The notes: generated from the letters alone by a model not told the origin. A stretch of DNA of 64,000 nucleotides from CAWBBA01 sp963741625 (GCA_963741625.1 CAVUIT010000011.1:124001-188000), one strand, 5' to 3'. Shown: positions 9,407 to 18,069, numbered from the stretch's first letter. Numbers and translations are program-made.

Positions 9407-10201
9407 CTATGGGGAGGAAATCTGCTTCATTAGGTCGTGAAAGCTCACCTCAGACCATGCTTCAGCAATCTTCCCGTCTTGCAGTCGATAGATATGGTTC
9501 TCCGTCCAGTACACCTTCTTACCGGTGGCGGCAACGCCATTGAATTCGCCACTGTGAACAGCGCGTGCGGTGTGACGCTCTACCACGGTGTCTCCCTCGA
9601 CGATGGTGTCGTTCACCGTCACATTCACACCCGAGAAAGCAGCAAAGATGGCCTTGCCGATTGTCTTTTGCCCCGTAGGTCCAGGAGGGAGAGTGACACC
9701 AGGCAGATGGAGGACGAAATCCGGTGCAAAAAGCTCATCGACAATATCGAGGTTCGCCTTATTCTTGAATTCCTCCATAAAGCGCCTGACGACGGCAACC
9801 TTCTCATCTCGGAAGTACGTCGCCATCTTCTTCCAGTAGTAGTCCCGCCACCCCTGATTGATCTCATCAAAATGGTCAGCTGGGACGCCAGTCTGGATTA
9901 ATGATAGATGGGTGCCTCGCCCACCATAGAGCGGACCCAAGAGGTACGTGACTTGCGAAAAATGACCTTCGGGCCAGTCATCCGCGCGCCAACTCTGGAC
10001 GATTAGCTCATCCTGCGTCAGTTCCATTGTGGTGCCGGTGAGGCTTCCTCCATAGAGGGAGAACTTGCCACCAACTTCTGAGCGGATCTTGGCCGGCGCG
10101 CCCGTGAACTGGCTATGTTTCTTTGAGTCCATAAGCGCATCGTATACTTCTTTCGGACTTGCACTGAAGAAGACCTCATGCGTTATCGTTGCGGTTTCCA
10201 T
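9407..10201 (-). CDS. SRPBCC (AHSA1-like) domain fused to SnoaL-like/ester-cyclase domain
   Basis: The 264-residue protein has an AHSA1-type START-fold domain at 1-135, with ASPKEVYDALMDSKKHSQFTG near the N-terminus and HFDEINQGWRDYYWKKM at its end. A SnoaL/NTF2-like domain follows at 140-262 (VVRRFMEEFKNKANLDIVDELFAPDF, then HLPG and GKKVYWTENHIYRL). Both folds bind small hydrophobic ligands or act on polyketide-like substrates. The fusion suggests binding and turnover of one ligand, but none can be named. It has a strong ribosome binding site (AGGGAGGA). It is third in a minus-strand run that begins with an ArsR-type regulator at 11575. Confidence 0.8.
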   Translation of the reverse strand: METATITHEVFFSASPKEVYDALMDSKKHSQFTGAPAKIRSEVGGKFSLYGGSLTGTTMELTQDELIVQSWRADDWPEGHFSQVTYLLGPLYGGRGTHLSLIQTGVPADHFDEINQGWRDYYWKKMATYFRDEKVAVVRRFMEEFKNKANLDIVDELFAPDFVLHLPGVTLPPGPTGQKTIGKAIFAAFSGVNVTVNDTIVEGDTVVERHTARAVHSGEFNGVAATGKKVYWTENHIYRLQDGKIAEAWSEVSFHDLMKQISSP

Positions 10202-10349
10202 GAACTGATCCTCCCTTTTGACTAGTGTGCCCTGCTCTCAGGTCCCGGAAAAGCCCGAAATGGCAAGTGCGCCGCATAATTCCAAACCTTGCCGCGCCGA
10301 ACCCGCCGCTAAAGAGCACGACGCTGCGTTCCACACGGGAGTCGGCCTT

Positions 10350-10794
10350 TTACCACAACTCGGGGAGTGGTCGTCCAGTCTCCAGTAGGGTTTTCAGGCT
10401 CGAGAGTCACTATGGGCCAGCCCTTCACGATGCCTTGAAGCATCTCGGAGCCAGGCTCAAGCTGGGCGTGCGTCACAGTCAGGCGCACCACATCCCGAAT
10501 CGGTTCAATCTCCAACGTGACCCTCGAGTGTTTGTCCTCACGTGCCTCATCGGTCGGGAAGGCCCATGTCAAGACAAGACGCCGAGGCGGGGAACTTTCA
10601 ATGACCCTTCCGACTAAGGAGAGAGTTCTCTTTGTGTCGCAACGCCGATGCTCCCATTTGGAGCCGGACTTCCAGTCGGACACGTTTTCGTGCTGCCAGT
10701 ACTTCGCGGTCATCTGGGGATCGATGAGCGCATTCCATAGCTTCTCTGGCGATGTCGAGATGTACATCACGTATATAAACTGAGGGTTTTCCAT
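10350..10794 (-). CDS. SRPBCC/AHSA1-family protein (one frame break)
   Basis: The product is a single START-fold domain of about 147 residues. It begins MENPQFIYVMYISTSPEKLW, has the family pattern TWAFP, and ends with a helix after GW. Skipping one base near 10407 restores the expected C-terminus LSSLKTLLETGRPLPELW, with stop at 10350-10352. The uncorrected frame instead drifts into basic sequence to 10309. It sits between the ArsR-SRPBCC gene and the SRPBCC-SnoaL gene with only short gaps, so the three are probably co-transcribed. Confidence 0.75.
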
Positions 10795-10795
10795 G

Positions 10796-11575
10796 CTAAT
10801 CTCCTAACGCCCTTTCGAGGTTGCTGAGGCACCCGTTCCAGCCACCGCGGTGTTTCTCGCGCTGTTCTTCGTCAGGCAGAAACTCATGAGACAGAATGAC
10901 CTCTGTGCCGCCGGCGGCTTCGCGAAACTCCACAGTTACCTCAGTTCCTTCCACAAGATCCGAGTTCCAGGAAAATACGATCTTGTGAGGGGAATCAATC
11001 TCCCGATACTCACCCCAATGGGAACAAATGTTTCCGTCGGGTTCGTGCATGTCGATTCGGTAATGTCCACCGACCTTGAACTCATTTGTGACGTCAGCGG
11101 ACCAACCTTCATCTACCGGGAAGAACCATCGACGCATTATTTCAGGGTTACTGAAAGCTTCAAACAATGTGTCACGATCAGCCCTGAACACCTTCCTAAC
11201 AACCAGAGTTGTCTCTTTCTCTTCTCCCATTGTCTCTTCCTCCTGCGCTTGCTTTGTTATGTACAATTGCAGCGTTTCCAGCCTGCGTTCCCAGAAAAGT
11301 TTGTACTGGGCAATTAGCCGTGAAGCCTGCTCAAGAGTCTCAAAATTCACGCGGCATCGTCGAATGCGACCTGCCTTTGTTTTCACAATCAACCCAGCGT
11401 TCTCCAGCACTTTTGAGTGCTTGGACACTGCCTGCAATGACATCTTGTGCTGAGCTGCGATTTCATTAACGGTAAGCTCCTCTTCCGCCAACTGCATAAG
11501 GATTGCTCGCCTGGTGGAATCCGCCAAGGCGTGAAAGACAGCGTTGAGGTGTTGCTCGGAACTATATTCAACCAT
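10796..11575 (-). CDS. ArsR-family repressor fused in frame to an AHSA1-like SRPBCC domain
   Basis: Residues 1-100 are an ArsR winged helix (FHALADSTRRAILMQLAEEE, then NEIAAQHKMSLQAVSKHSKV). Residues about 117-259 are an AHSA1-type domain (VVRKVFRADRDTLFEAFSNP, ending in GGWNGCLSNLERAL). These are usually two adjacent genes. Here no stop separates them, although GGAGGAAGAGACA and an ATG lie exactly at the junction, so the SRPBCC part may also be translated on its own. The preferred start, MVEYSS, lies inside a palindromic operator. The repressor presumably controls the three SRPBCC genes and itself. Confidence 0.75.
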   Translation of the reverse strand: MVEYSSEQHLNAVFHALADSTRRAILMQLAEEELTVNEIAAQHKMSLQAVSKHSKVLENAGLIVKTKAGRIRRCRVNFETLEQASRLIAQYKLFWERRLETLQLYITKQAQEEETMGEEKETTLVVRKVFRADRDTLFEAFSNPEIMRRWFFPVDEGWSADVTNEFKVGGHYRIDMHEPDGNICSHWGEYREIDSPHKIVFSWNSDLVEGTEVTVEFREAAGGTEVILSHEFLPDEEQREKHRGGWNGCLSNLERALGD

Positions 11576-11588
11576 GTAGTTGAATATA
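11563..11588. promoter_or_regulatory. Palindromic operator overlapping the ArsR-like start codon
   Basis: Perfect 10-base inverted arms (TATATTCAAC and GTTGAATATA) are separated by 6 bases. The minus-strand ATG of the repressor (11573-11575) lies inside the spacer. This is consistent with autorepression. Confidence 0.6.
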
Positions 11589-11607
11589 ATGATGTGAGAT
11601 TCAATTG

Positions 11608-11623
11608 TCAACCATTTGGTTGA
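11608..11623. promoter_or_regulatory. Second, shorter operator-like palindrome
   Basis: TCAACC and GGTTGA flank a 4-base spacer. The half-site TTCAAC/TCAACC matches that of the operator at 11563-11588, and the two centres are about 40 bases apart (four helical turns). Confidence 0.5.
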
Positions 11624-11915
11624 ATTTATTTCCCGGGTGTGTGAATGGCGGTCTGGGACTGGAGTACCAAAGTGGACTCAACTGGTTAGGTGTTCCAAGC
11701 TACCAGGTTTCCATCTTGGCACTCAAAAGAAGCCAAAACGGCTTCCCGGGTGCCAGAACACAACCAATATCATTTTATCCACTCAAAACTCCCGCAGAAT
11801 TGCGGGGATGCTGCGCACAAGAGGAAGATCTTACGGAAACAGGAAAATCGGGGAATACGGAACCCGCAATGCTGGAGGGAAGACAAAAAGGACCTAAAAT
11901 CTGGTGATGTTTTGA

Positions 11916-12076
11916 ATATTCCAGGGACGCAATACTTTTGCGTGTTCGTTTGTGGCTGGCCTCGCGGGCTAAGGGTGAATGCGAGGCTCACGCGATGCCC
12001 GGTGGCCTGCTCCTCGCGCTGGCTCCCGTACGGGGCCCACTATTTTACACGCATCAGAAAAGAAATGTCCCATTTT
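11916..12076 (+). repeat. Foldback repeat family A, copy 5
   Basis: It begins AATATTCCAGGGACGCAATA, continues CTTTTGCGTGTTCGTTTGTG, contains the palindrome CCCCGTACGGGG in part, and ends ACGCATCAGAAAAGAAATGT followed by CCCATTTT. The rest of 11624-12245 shows no gene. Confidence 0.75.
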
Positions 12077-12245
12077 CTCACCCTTCCCGGCGATCCGAAG
12101 CGACATTTCACCATGTTACTAATATGGTGGTGCGGGGATGGGAACAACGATTCGCTTGGGCAAAAAAAGGTCGCGAACCGAAATTTCTTATCTCGCATCA
12201 AGATTCATCAGAAATGTGTATTGAATTATTCCCCAGGGGGTCGAG

Positions 12246-13365
12246 ATGAACAAAAAGGTCGTATTCATAATTGCTGGTTCCATTTTCCTTTTGGTCGCGC
12301 AGAGTCATTGGACCTATGCGGCTGACACATCGGCTGAGCTGTTTGCTGCTGTCAAGTCCGGAGAGACGGCTAAAGTCGGACAGTTGCTAGCGGCCGGAGC
12401 TGACCCCAACGCCCGACGCCAGGTTGGTCTAACCCCGCTGATATCCGCGGCGCTCGAAGGAAGAGCAGATATCGCCAAACTCTTGGTGGACAAAGGCGCA
12501 GACGTTAACGCCAAAAGCGACAAAGGATTGACAGCTTTGATGGTCGCTGCCGTGAAAGGACACAGGGCGGTGACACAATTGCTGCTGGGTAAGGGTGCGG
12601 ATCCCAATATCCGGGATGCATCAGGCTTAACAGCGTTCAAGATGGTTGCCGCGACACAGCACAAAGAAGTTGCGGCTTTGCTGCGGCCGCACACAGCGGA
12701 CACCCAGGATCCGGCATCCACATTATTTGGGATGAAAACGCATTTCGTCATCACTGTTCTGTACCCCTCTCTTTTTGTCACAATGGCACTCTTTTTCTTG
12801 GTGATTGGACTGCGTGGCATTGTGACCAAGAAGCCATTCCTAATCTCAGCCCGGTGGTTGCTTTTTCTCATACTGCTTGGATTCGGACCGGGGATATTAC
12901 AGGCCGTATCGCTTCCAACAAGCGGTGACGGATCCGGAACCTTGACGGCTCTTCGTTGGATGATCCCAACGGTATTGATTGTTGTGCTCGCCTTCCTGTC
13001 CTTTACGATGAGGGGGTACATAGCGTTCGGTGTTACCGACGTATCTTTCCGAGAAGGGCTGCTGGCCTCCTTGAAAAAGCTGAACTTGGATCACGAAGAG
13101 ACAATGTCCATTTTGCGGTTGCCGACAATAGGAGCCGATCTTCAGGTGGCTGTTCAGTCCTGGATAGGAACCGCGCAAATAAAGATGAAGCAGCGGCAGT
13201 TCCGCAGAGTACTGGTTGACATAGTCAATAACATGAACGAGTACCTACCACAATTCTGCAATTTCAAAGATGAACTTAACTTCATGTATATTTTACGTGG
13301 TCATGGGAGTGTTATTGGTGGTTTTTGCTGGCGTTTTCTTTTTCGGTTTCAGCAAAATCCTCTGA
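12246..13365 (+). CDS. Ankyrin-repeat membrane protein (one frame break)
   Basis: An N-terminal signal peptide (VVFIIAGSIFLLVAQSHWTYA) precedes about four ankyrin repeats (residues 28-145, with GADPNAR, GLTPLISAALEG, DKGADVNAKSDKGLTALM and KGADPNIRDASGLTAF). Three hydrophobic segments follow at about 160-185, 200-220 and 232-256, then a soluble stretch. Near 13270 one base must be skipped to reach a normal final membrane helix (VVMGVLLVVFAGVFFFGFSK) with stop at 13363-13365. The ankyrin part should face the periplasm. Its partner is unknown. Confidence 0.7.
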
Positions 13366-13402
13366 CTTGGCCTAGGTCGAGTGTTCAATGTCAGCTAAAA
13401 TC

Positions 13403-13662
13403 GAATATTCCGGGGACACAATACATAATTTCTAAGTGTACAGTACACTGTCCGTGTAACTGAGATGACAAGAGGATCTCATGTCATGGGATCAAGGGAA
13501 AAGGGGACATAATACTTTTGCGTGTTCGCATGCGGCTCGTCTCGGGGCGAATAGTTAATTCGAGGCTCACGCGAAGCCCGGTGGATCACTGTACAGTGCT
13601 CAGCCCCGTACGGGGCGCCCTGTGGTAGACACATCAGAAAAGAAACACGTCTACCTTTTTGT
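13403..13662 (+). repeat. REP-like unit followed by foldback repeat family A, copy 6
   Basis: A REP-like stretch (ATTCCGGGGACACAATACAT at 13405) is followed by a TGTACAGTACACTG palindrome. Next comes the 36-base flank shared with copy 4 (from about 13453), then the core from AAGGGGACATAATACTTTTG to the right end near 13662. The interior keeps GAGGCTCACGCGAAGCCCGG and GCCCCGTACGGGGC. Confidence 0.8.
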
Positions 13663-13779
13663 CCCGTGAAACGATACCCATTGCTTTACCGCTCGTGCTG
13701 GGGCACACTGTTCTGCACACTGAGGCTGGAACTGTTTACAGGCAGGCACCCATTCAGAAGAATTGAGGAGTGAAAACCG

Positions 13780-14082
13780 GTGGTGGCAATCAACGAATTA
13801 TTCGATGCAATATTGAAACGAGCGGAAGAGGCCAAGGCAAACGGCATAAAACCAAGGCTGACCAAATCAAAAACAGAATATTTTATTACGATACCCCAGG
13901 GGTACAAGACCCGCCTCTATAAAGTAATAATCATAAAAGGGAGCACAGGAATCAGCATCCAGACTTATGATCGTGGCAAAATGCAATACAATGAGAAATT
14001 GCCGGATGCAACCATTGAGGATGTCCTGAAGAAGCTACCACTGGACTTTCTAAGAATCAGCGGGAAAGGTGACCCGGAATAA
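13780..14082 (+). CDS. Small protein of unknown function
   Basis: The 100-residue ORF starts with GTG, about 13 bases after GAGGAG. It begins with an amphipathic helix (INELFDAILKRAEEAKANGI), followed by alternating charged and hydrophobic strands (SKTEYFITIPQGYKTRLYKVIIIK) and a C-terminal helix. The fold is probably a small alpha/beta domain. I recognise no family. It stands between repeat copy 6 and the patatin gene and may be transcribed with the latter. Confidence 0.5.
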   Translation: MVAINELFDAILKRAEEAKANGIKPRLTKSKTEYFITIPQGYKTRLYKVIIIKGSTGISIQTYDRGKMQYNEKLPDATIEDVLKKLPLDFLRISGKGDPE

Positions 14083-14227
14083 GAACCAACCGGGCAACCT
14101 AATCCGAAAGAGTAAACGTGCCCTTGGCCTAAGGTGAACCACATTCATCAACCTGAAATGTCCCACGCGTGGTACGATTCGGTCAATGGTGAACAAGCAA
14201 GTCAATCTGTGTACAGGAGCATAAGTC

Positions 14228-15067
14228 ATGAAGGTGGGTATCGCCCTGGGTGGCGGTGGAGTGAGAGGGCTGGCCCACGTCTGCATTCTTCAGGTCCTCG
14301 ACGATTTGCATATGCGTCCTGCCGTCATAGCGGGCACCAGCATGGGAGCGATTGTCGGCGCCTTGTATTCGTCGGGCATGGCCGCAAGGGAGATCAGGGA
14401 GGTTATCGAAAGGCGCCTCATTCTCAAGAATGACACCTGGCGGGACGTCATTGAGAAGAGGGAAGACTTGCTTAAATGGGTTTCTGCTTTCAAGCCGGAC
14501 TTCTCGGGTAGTGGGCTAATCAATGCGCAAGGCATCCTGAACTCCCTGCTCAGCGAAATCAAGGTGGATAGCTTTGAAGATCTGGAAATTCCTTTGCTCG
14601 TAGTTGCGGCAGACTATTGGTCGGCAGAGGAAGTTATCTTTGAAAAGGGTCCGTTGTTGCCGGCCCTACAGGCCAGCATGGCCGTCCCCGGGGTATTCTC
14701 ACCGGTTTCCATAGAGGGCCGGGTTCTGGTCGATGGCGGTGTCGTCAACCTGGTGCCCTATGACCTACTTATGGGCCGGGCGGACTTCATCATCGCAGTG
14801 AACGTCAGCAGGGTGCGATATGCCGGCGAAGACGAGATTCCGAATGCGCTGGAGGCAGTGCTTGGAACCTTCGACATCATGCAGACAACAATGCTCGCCG
14901 ACAAACTGGAGAGGCTCAAACCGGACATCTATGTCTGGCCACAGATCCGTGACATCAGGATGCTCGACTTTACCAAGATCGAAGAGGTTTTTGCCCAGGC
15001 TACGTCAGCAGCCGAGGAGTTAAGAAAACAACTATTGCGGGTGTTGGGGAAAGCCACCTCGACCTGA
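14228..15067 (+). CDS. Patatin-like phospholipase (RssA-like)
   Basis: The 279-residue protein has the three patatin signatures: the oxyanion-hole glycine loop GGGGVRG at residues 8-14, the nucleophile elbow G36-T-S38-M-G40, and the catalytic aspartate in VLVDGGVVNLVP (Asp about 171). Length and motif spacing match short bacterial patatins such as RssA. It should hydrolyse acyl esters of phospholipids or similar lipids in the cytoplasm or at the inner leaflet, as there is no signal peptide. It has a weak ribosome binding site (CAGGAGCATAAGTC). Confidence 0.88.
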   Translation: MKVGIALGGGGVRGLAHVCILQVLDDLHMRPAVIAGTSMGAIVGALYSSGMAAREIREVIERRLILKNDTWRDVIEKREDLLKWVSAFKPDFSGSGLINAQGILNSLLSEIKVDSFEDLEIPLLVVAADYWSAEEVIFEKGPLLPALQASMAVPGVFSPVSIEGRVLVDGGVVNLVPYDLLMGRADFIIAVNVSRVRYAGEDEIPNALEAVLGTFDIMQTTMLADKLERLKPDIYVWPQIRDIRMLDFTKIEEVFAQATSAAEELRKQLLRVLGKATST

Positions 15068-15148
15068 CGGATGTTTATAAACCGATAAGGCTCTCTTCAT
15101 GCTTCGACGCGGGAGTCACCTACGCACCAAGCCTAGGACGATGATACC

Positions 15149-15817
15149 CTATTTGATAAACGACTGGATGAATTCTCGCACATCTTCCTTTGTCCGGAAG
15201 ATGCCGTAATGCCCTTCCAGAAGAAGATCCGCTTCCAAGTCCAGAAGCCTTGCCAGCGATTCCTGATACTGTTTTTCATCAGATAGCAATCCCGGATGTA
15301 TCGGACCGTGGATGTCTTGGCCGAAAAGCACAAGCCGGCCGTCAATGCGTGTAGTATACACAACCGAGCCGGGGGAATGGCCAGGGCAGTGGATGGCTGT
15401 TACACTGCCACTGCCTATTGTAAGGGTGGATTGCTCCCCCTGCAGTTTGACGTCGATGGTCAGCGGTTGGAGCCGGGCCCCGTACCAGGAGGCTGCGGTC
15501 ACCTCACTGTCACCGGACTCAAGGTACACCGCGTCTAACTCATGGGCCACGATGCGGCAGCCAAACTCGTTTCTTACTGCTTCGGCCCCGCCGGTATGAT
15601 CAAAGTGACAGTGGGTAAGCAGAAGATATTCGAGTTGCCCATTTGGGTGCAGGCATTCGGCAATGTTTTTCTTCAATCGTGAATGCCCGTGCCCGCAACC
15701 GGCATCGATAAGGGCTGCTTTGTCGTCAAAGCGTATCAGATAGATGGCTGCATCCGCCGGATCTGTCAGCCCGTTGCCGCCCACTTGCCAGAGATTATCC
15801 TTGATTCTATTGCTCAC
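15149..15817 (-). CDS. Metallo-beta-lactamase-fold hydrolase
   Basis: The glyoxalase-II-type metal site is complete: THCHFDHTGG (HxHxDH), CPGHSPGSV (third-strand His), FGQDIHG (bridging Asp) and EGHYG (final His). The chosen start is a GTG at 15815-15817, because GGAGG precedes it by seven bases. The open frame continues upstream to 15916 but lacks conserved sequence there. The enzyme probably hydrolyses a thioester or similar ester in the cytosol, and the substrate is unknown. It is convergent with the patatin gene. Confidence 0.85.
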   Translation of the reverse strand: MSNRIKDNLWQVGGNGLTDPADAAIYLIRFDDKAALIDAGCGHGHSRLKKNIAECLHPNGQLEYLLLTHCHFDHTGGAEAVRNEFGCRIVAHELDAVYLESGDSEVTAASWYGARLQPLTIDVKLQGEQSTLTIGSGSVTAIHCPGHSPGSVVYTTRIDGRLVLFGQDIHGPIHPGLLSDEKQYQESLARLLDLEADLLLEGHYGIFRTKEDVREFIQSFIK

Positions 15818-16037
15818 TCCCGCCTCCGTTGTCGTGTGACAGCATACCATACTCTTGTACACGTTGTGTACGCAAATTGAGGCTCTGTGAGGGATCGAAA
15901 AGGACTGACAGGGCATAATAGATATCTAAATGCTTGGCGGTTCTGGATAGAAGGCTGTTGCGTAGCCCCGTGTTCCGCGGCACTTTCCTTAATTTGTGGC
16001 ACAATGGCGCCGATGAGTGTGGTTACGCTACGGGCTC

Positions 16038-16136
16038 CTAGCGAAGGATGCTGTCCAAGACGCCCGATTCAACCAATGTAGCGATTACTATCAGTATGAC
16101 TGCTAGGGTGGTAGCCTCCACAAGGGTCCCACGCAT
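16038..16136 (-). CDS. 32-residue single-pass membrane micropeptide
   Basis: The minus strand reads MRGTLVEATTLAVILIVIAT then LVESGVLDSILR and a stop. It is preceded by a strong ribosome binding site (AAAGGAG, seven bases before the ATG). A 14-residue hydrophobic core (LAVILIVIATLV) is bounded by Glu on both sides, suggesting a very short membrane helix. No family is recognised. It is divergent from the secreted protein gene at 16310. It was found by reading the strand directly because it is below usual ORF cut-offs. Confidence 0.55.
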   Translation of the reverse strand: MRGTLVEATTLAVILIVIATLVESGVLDSILR

Positions 16137-16309
16137 GACAATCTCCTTTCTCCACTAATTCGTTCTCGCTGAATCTTTAGACGAAGTGTTGTGGTTCGTT
16201 AAAGACAGATCACGGCGAGCCCAGAGCAGATAATCCTTGACATTATATCAACATGCTTATATACATATATCCTCAGCATTGAATGAGATGCCGCTTAAAG
16301 GAGGATTCT

Positions 16310-16921
16310 GTGAAAACAAAAGTAGTGTGGTTTATCGCTGCCTTCGTCATAGCGCCGCTTTTGCCGCTGTGCTACGGGCAAGCGAATCAAGTTGACAATC
16401 GCTTAGGATACAACCCGGGAAATACGCAGACATATACGTACAGTGTGAACAGTTCTGACCAGCCTCAATACAATGGGACCTTGCAATACGGCGGCCCCGG
16501 AGCTTACACGGCAGGACCCGCTCCTGCCCGGCAGCCGGTTGTCGCCCAACAGGCTGTTCAACCACGGGTGGCTTATCAGCAGGCTATTCCACAAACCCAG
16601 GCAAATCAGCAGCTCCGACCATTATCCAAAGCTGCGTCAAAGAAGAAGCCTGTTCGGAGTGCCCGCGCGACCAACACCAGTCGCTTGATCACCGCTCAAC
16701 CTGCAAATCAGCGCCAACAAGTGCCCGTGGCGAGGCAATACCAGCCGAACTATCCTGCTCAGCCGCGTCCCGTTGTCCAACAGGGGTACTATCAGCAGCC
16801 GCAAACAGGCTACTACTCTAACCCGTATCAGACACAGTACTCGGCAAATCCCAATTATTACCAGGGCTATTACAACAACTGGGGCTCGTCCGGACAGGCC
16901 TGCCCCCCTGGCAAGGCCTGA
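16310..16921 (+). CDS. Secreted Gln/Pro/Tyr-rich low-complexity protein
   Basis: The GTG start at 16310 follows AAAGGAGG by five bases. The product of about 203 residues has a signal peptide (TKVVWFIAAFVIAPLLPLCYG). A disordered body rich in Q, P, Y, N and A follows, with repeated short units such as YYQQPQ, SNPYQTQY and NYYQGYYNNW. There is one cluster of basic residues (ASKKKPVRSAR). The composition recalls adhesive or matrix-associated polypeptides. No domain is recognised, and a structural or surface role is inference. A strong terminator follows at 16972. Confidence 0.7.
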   Translation: MKTKVVWFIAAFVIAPLLPLCYGQANQVDNRLGYNPGNTQTYTYSVNSSDQPQYNGTLQYGGPGAYTAGPAPARQPVVAQQAVQPRVAYQQAIPQTQANQQLRPLSKAASKKKPVRSARATNTSRLITAQPANQRQQVPVARQYQPNYPAQPRPVVQQGYYQQPQTGYYSNPYQTQYSANPNYYQGYYNNWGSSGQACPPGKA

Positions 16922-16971
16922 GGCTTTTAACGGAGCCCCGGGCGGGGCATTCAAAACCAAGCTACTAGCAT

Positions 16972-17020
16972 GGATGCCGGTCTGTTACCCTCCTTACGAC
17001 GGACCGGCATCCGTTTTTTT
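16972..17020 (+). terminator. Rho-independent terminator
   Basis: A perfect 11-bp stem (GGATGCCGGTC at 16972-16982 with GACCGGCATCC at 17002-17012) is followed by G and seven T residues. It ends the transcript of the secreted protein. Confidence 0.9.
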
Positions 17021-17069
17021 CGGCTTCAATTGATATGACAGACAGCACGGCAACTGATATACTGTTGTT

Positions 17070-17901
17070 ATGATCGACAAGAGGAAACTGGGCAAAACTG
17101 GCGAACAGGTCACCATACTGGGGCTTGGCGGCGAAGGAATCCTCAGGACCTTCGGTCATGAGGAGCAGGCGTATGGCCTGATAAACAAAGCCATAGACCT
17201 CGGCGTCAATTATTGCGAATCAGCGCGGGCATATTCCGGCAGCGAGTCGTACTACGGCCAGGCGTTGAGAGAAAGGCGCAACGAAGTCTTTCTTACGAGC
17301 AAGTCACACGCTCGCGATAAGAAGGGGGCTCTGGCTCATCTTTCCGAGACGTTGATGAACATGAAAACGGATCATCTGGACCTGTGGCAGGTTCACGACG
17401 TCCGGACCGAAGGAGACATTGAAGAGATATTCGGCCCTGAAGGAGCCATTGAAACATTCATCGAGGCAAAACGAATCGGCCTGACAAGATTCATCGGCGT
17501 CACCGGCCATCACGACCCCGCTATACTCTTGAGATGCATCGACATGTTTGACTTCGACACGGTTCTGCTTCCGGTAAATCCCGCGGAGCCTTCATACGAA
17601 AGCTTCCTGCATACAGTGATCCCTCGGGCAAACGAGAAGGAAATGGGTATCATCGGAATGAAAGTCTATTTTCGGGGCTTCGCGGCAAAGCTCCCATGGT
17701 ACTCTTCAATGGAGCCTTTTCTCCACTACGCCCTTTCTCAGCCCATCACCACGGTCGTAATCGGATGCGATTCAATGCAACAGCTTGAAGAGAATGTTGA
17801 CTTCGCAAAGTCCTTCCATCGCATGTCCGATCAGGATAAACAGAGCCTTGAAAGCCGCATCGTGCCCTTTGCCCGCGAATCTGATGTATTACAAGCCCTG
17901 A
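17070..17901 (+). CDS. Aldo/keto reductase (one frame break near the end)
   Basis: This is a 277-residue AKR-superfamily TIM barrel. MIDKRKLGKTGEQVTILGLG opens the barrel, and the catalytic region reads NYCESARAYSGSESYYGQAL. LDLWQVHDV and IGVTGHHDP are strand/loop signatures, and TVVIGCDSMQQLEENV is the NADP-binding end. Skipping the T at 17880 gives the normal family ending ARELMYYKP and a stop at 17899-17901. Without the skip the frame runs on to 17942 with unrelated residues. It reduces an unidentified carbonyl with NAD(P)H. Confidence 0.88.
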
Positions 17902-18013
17902 CATTGGTTATATGCCCGGCAGGCAAAACCAGAATCCTCTAACCACTCAGTTATATGTCGGCATGCGGGCACCCCTGTCGTTGGGAGGCGTGAATCGACG
18001 AAGCAATGCCGTC

Positions 18014-18069
18014 TTCGGTGGGACAGGCGTCCTGCCCACTGAGATTGCTTCGCTGCGGTCCCAATGACA
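18014..18069. repeat. Partial extragenic repeats
   Basis: GGTGGGACAGGCGTCCTGCC resembles the unit at 19680. The following GAGATTGCTTCGCTGCGGTC and CCAATGACA is one arm of the ATTGCGAGCGCAGCGAAGCA repeat also seen at 51955. The surrounding 17902-18205 holds no supported gene. Confidence 0.6.

Noticed and set aside
13403..13433. Complete insertion sequence indicated by REP-like ends
   Set aside because: No transposase reading frame is present near any copy in the window.
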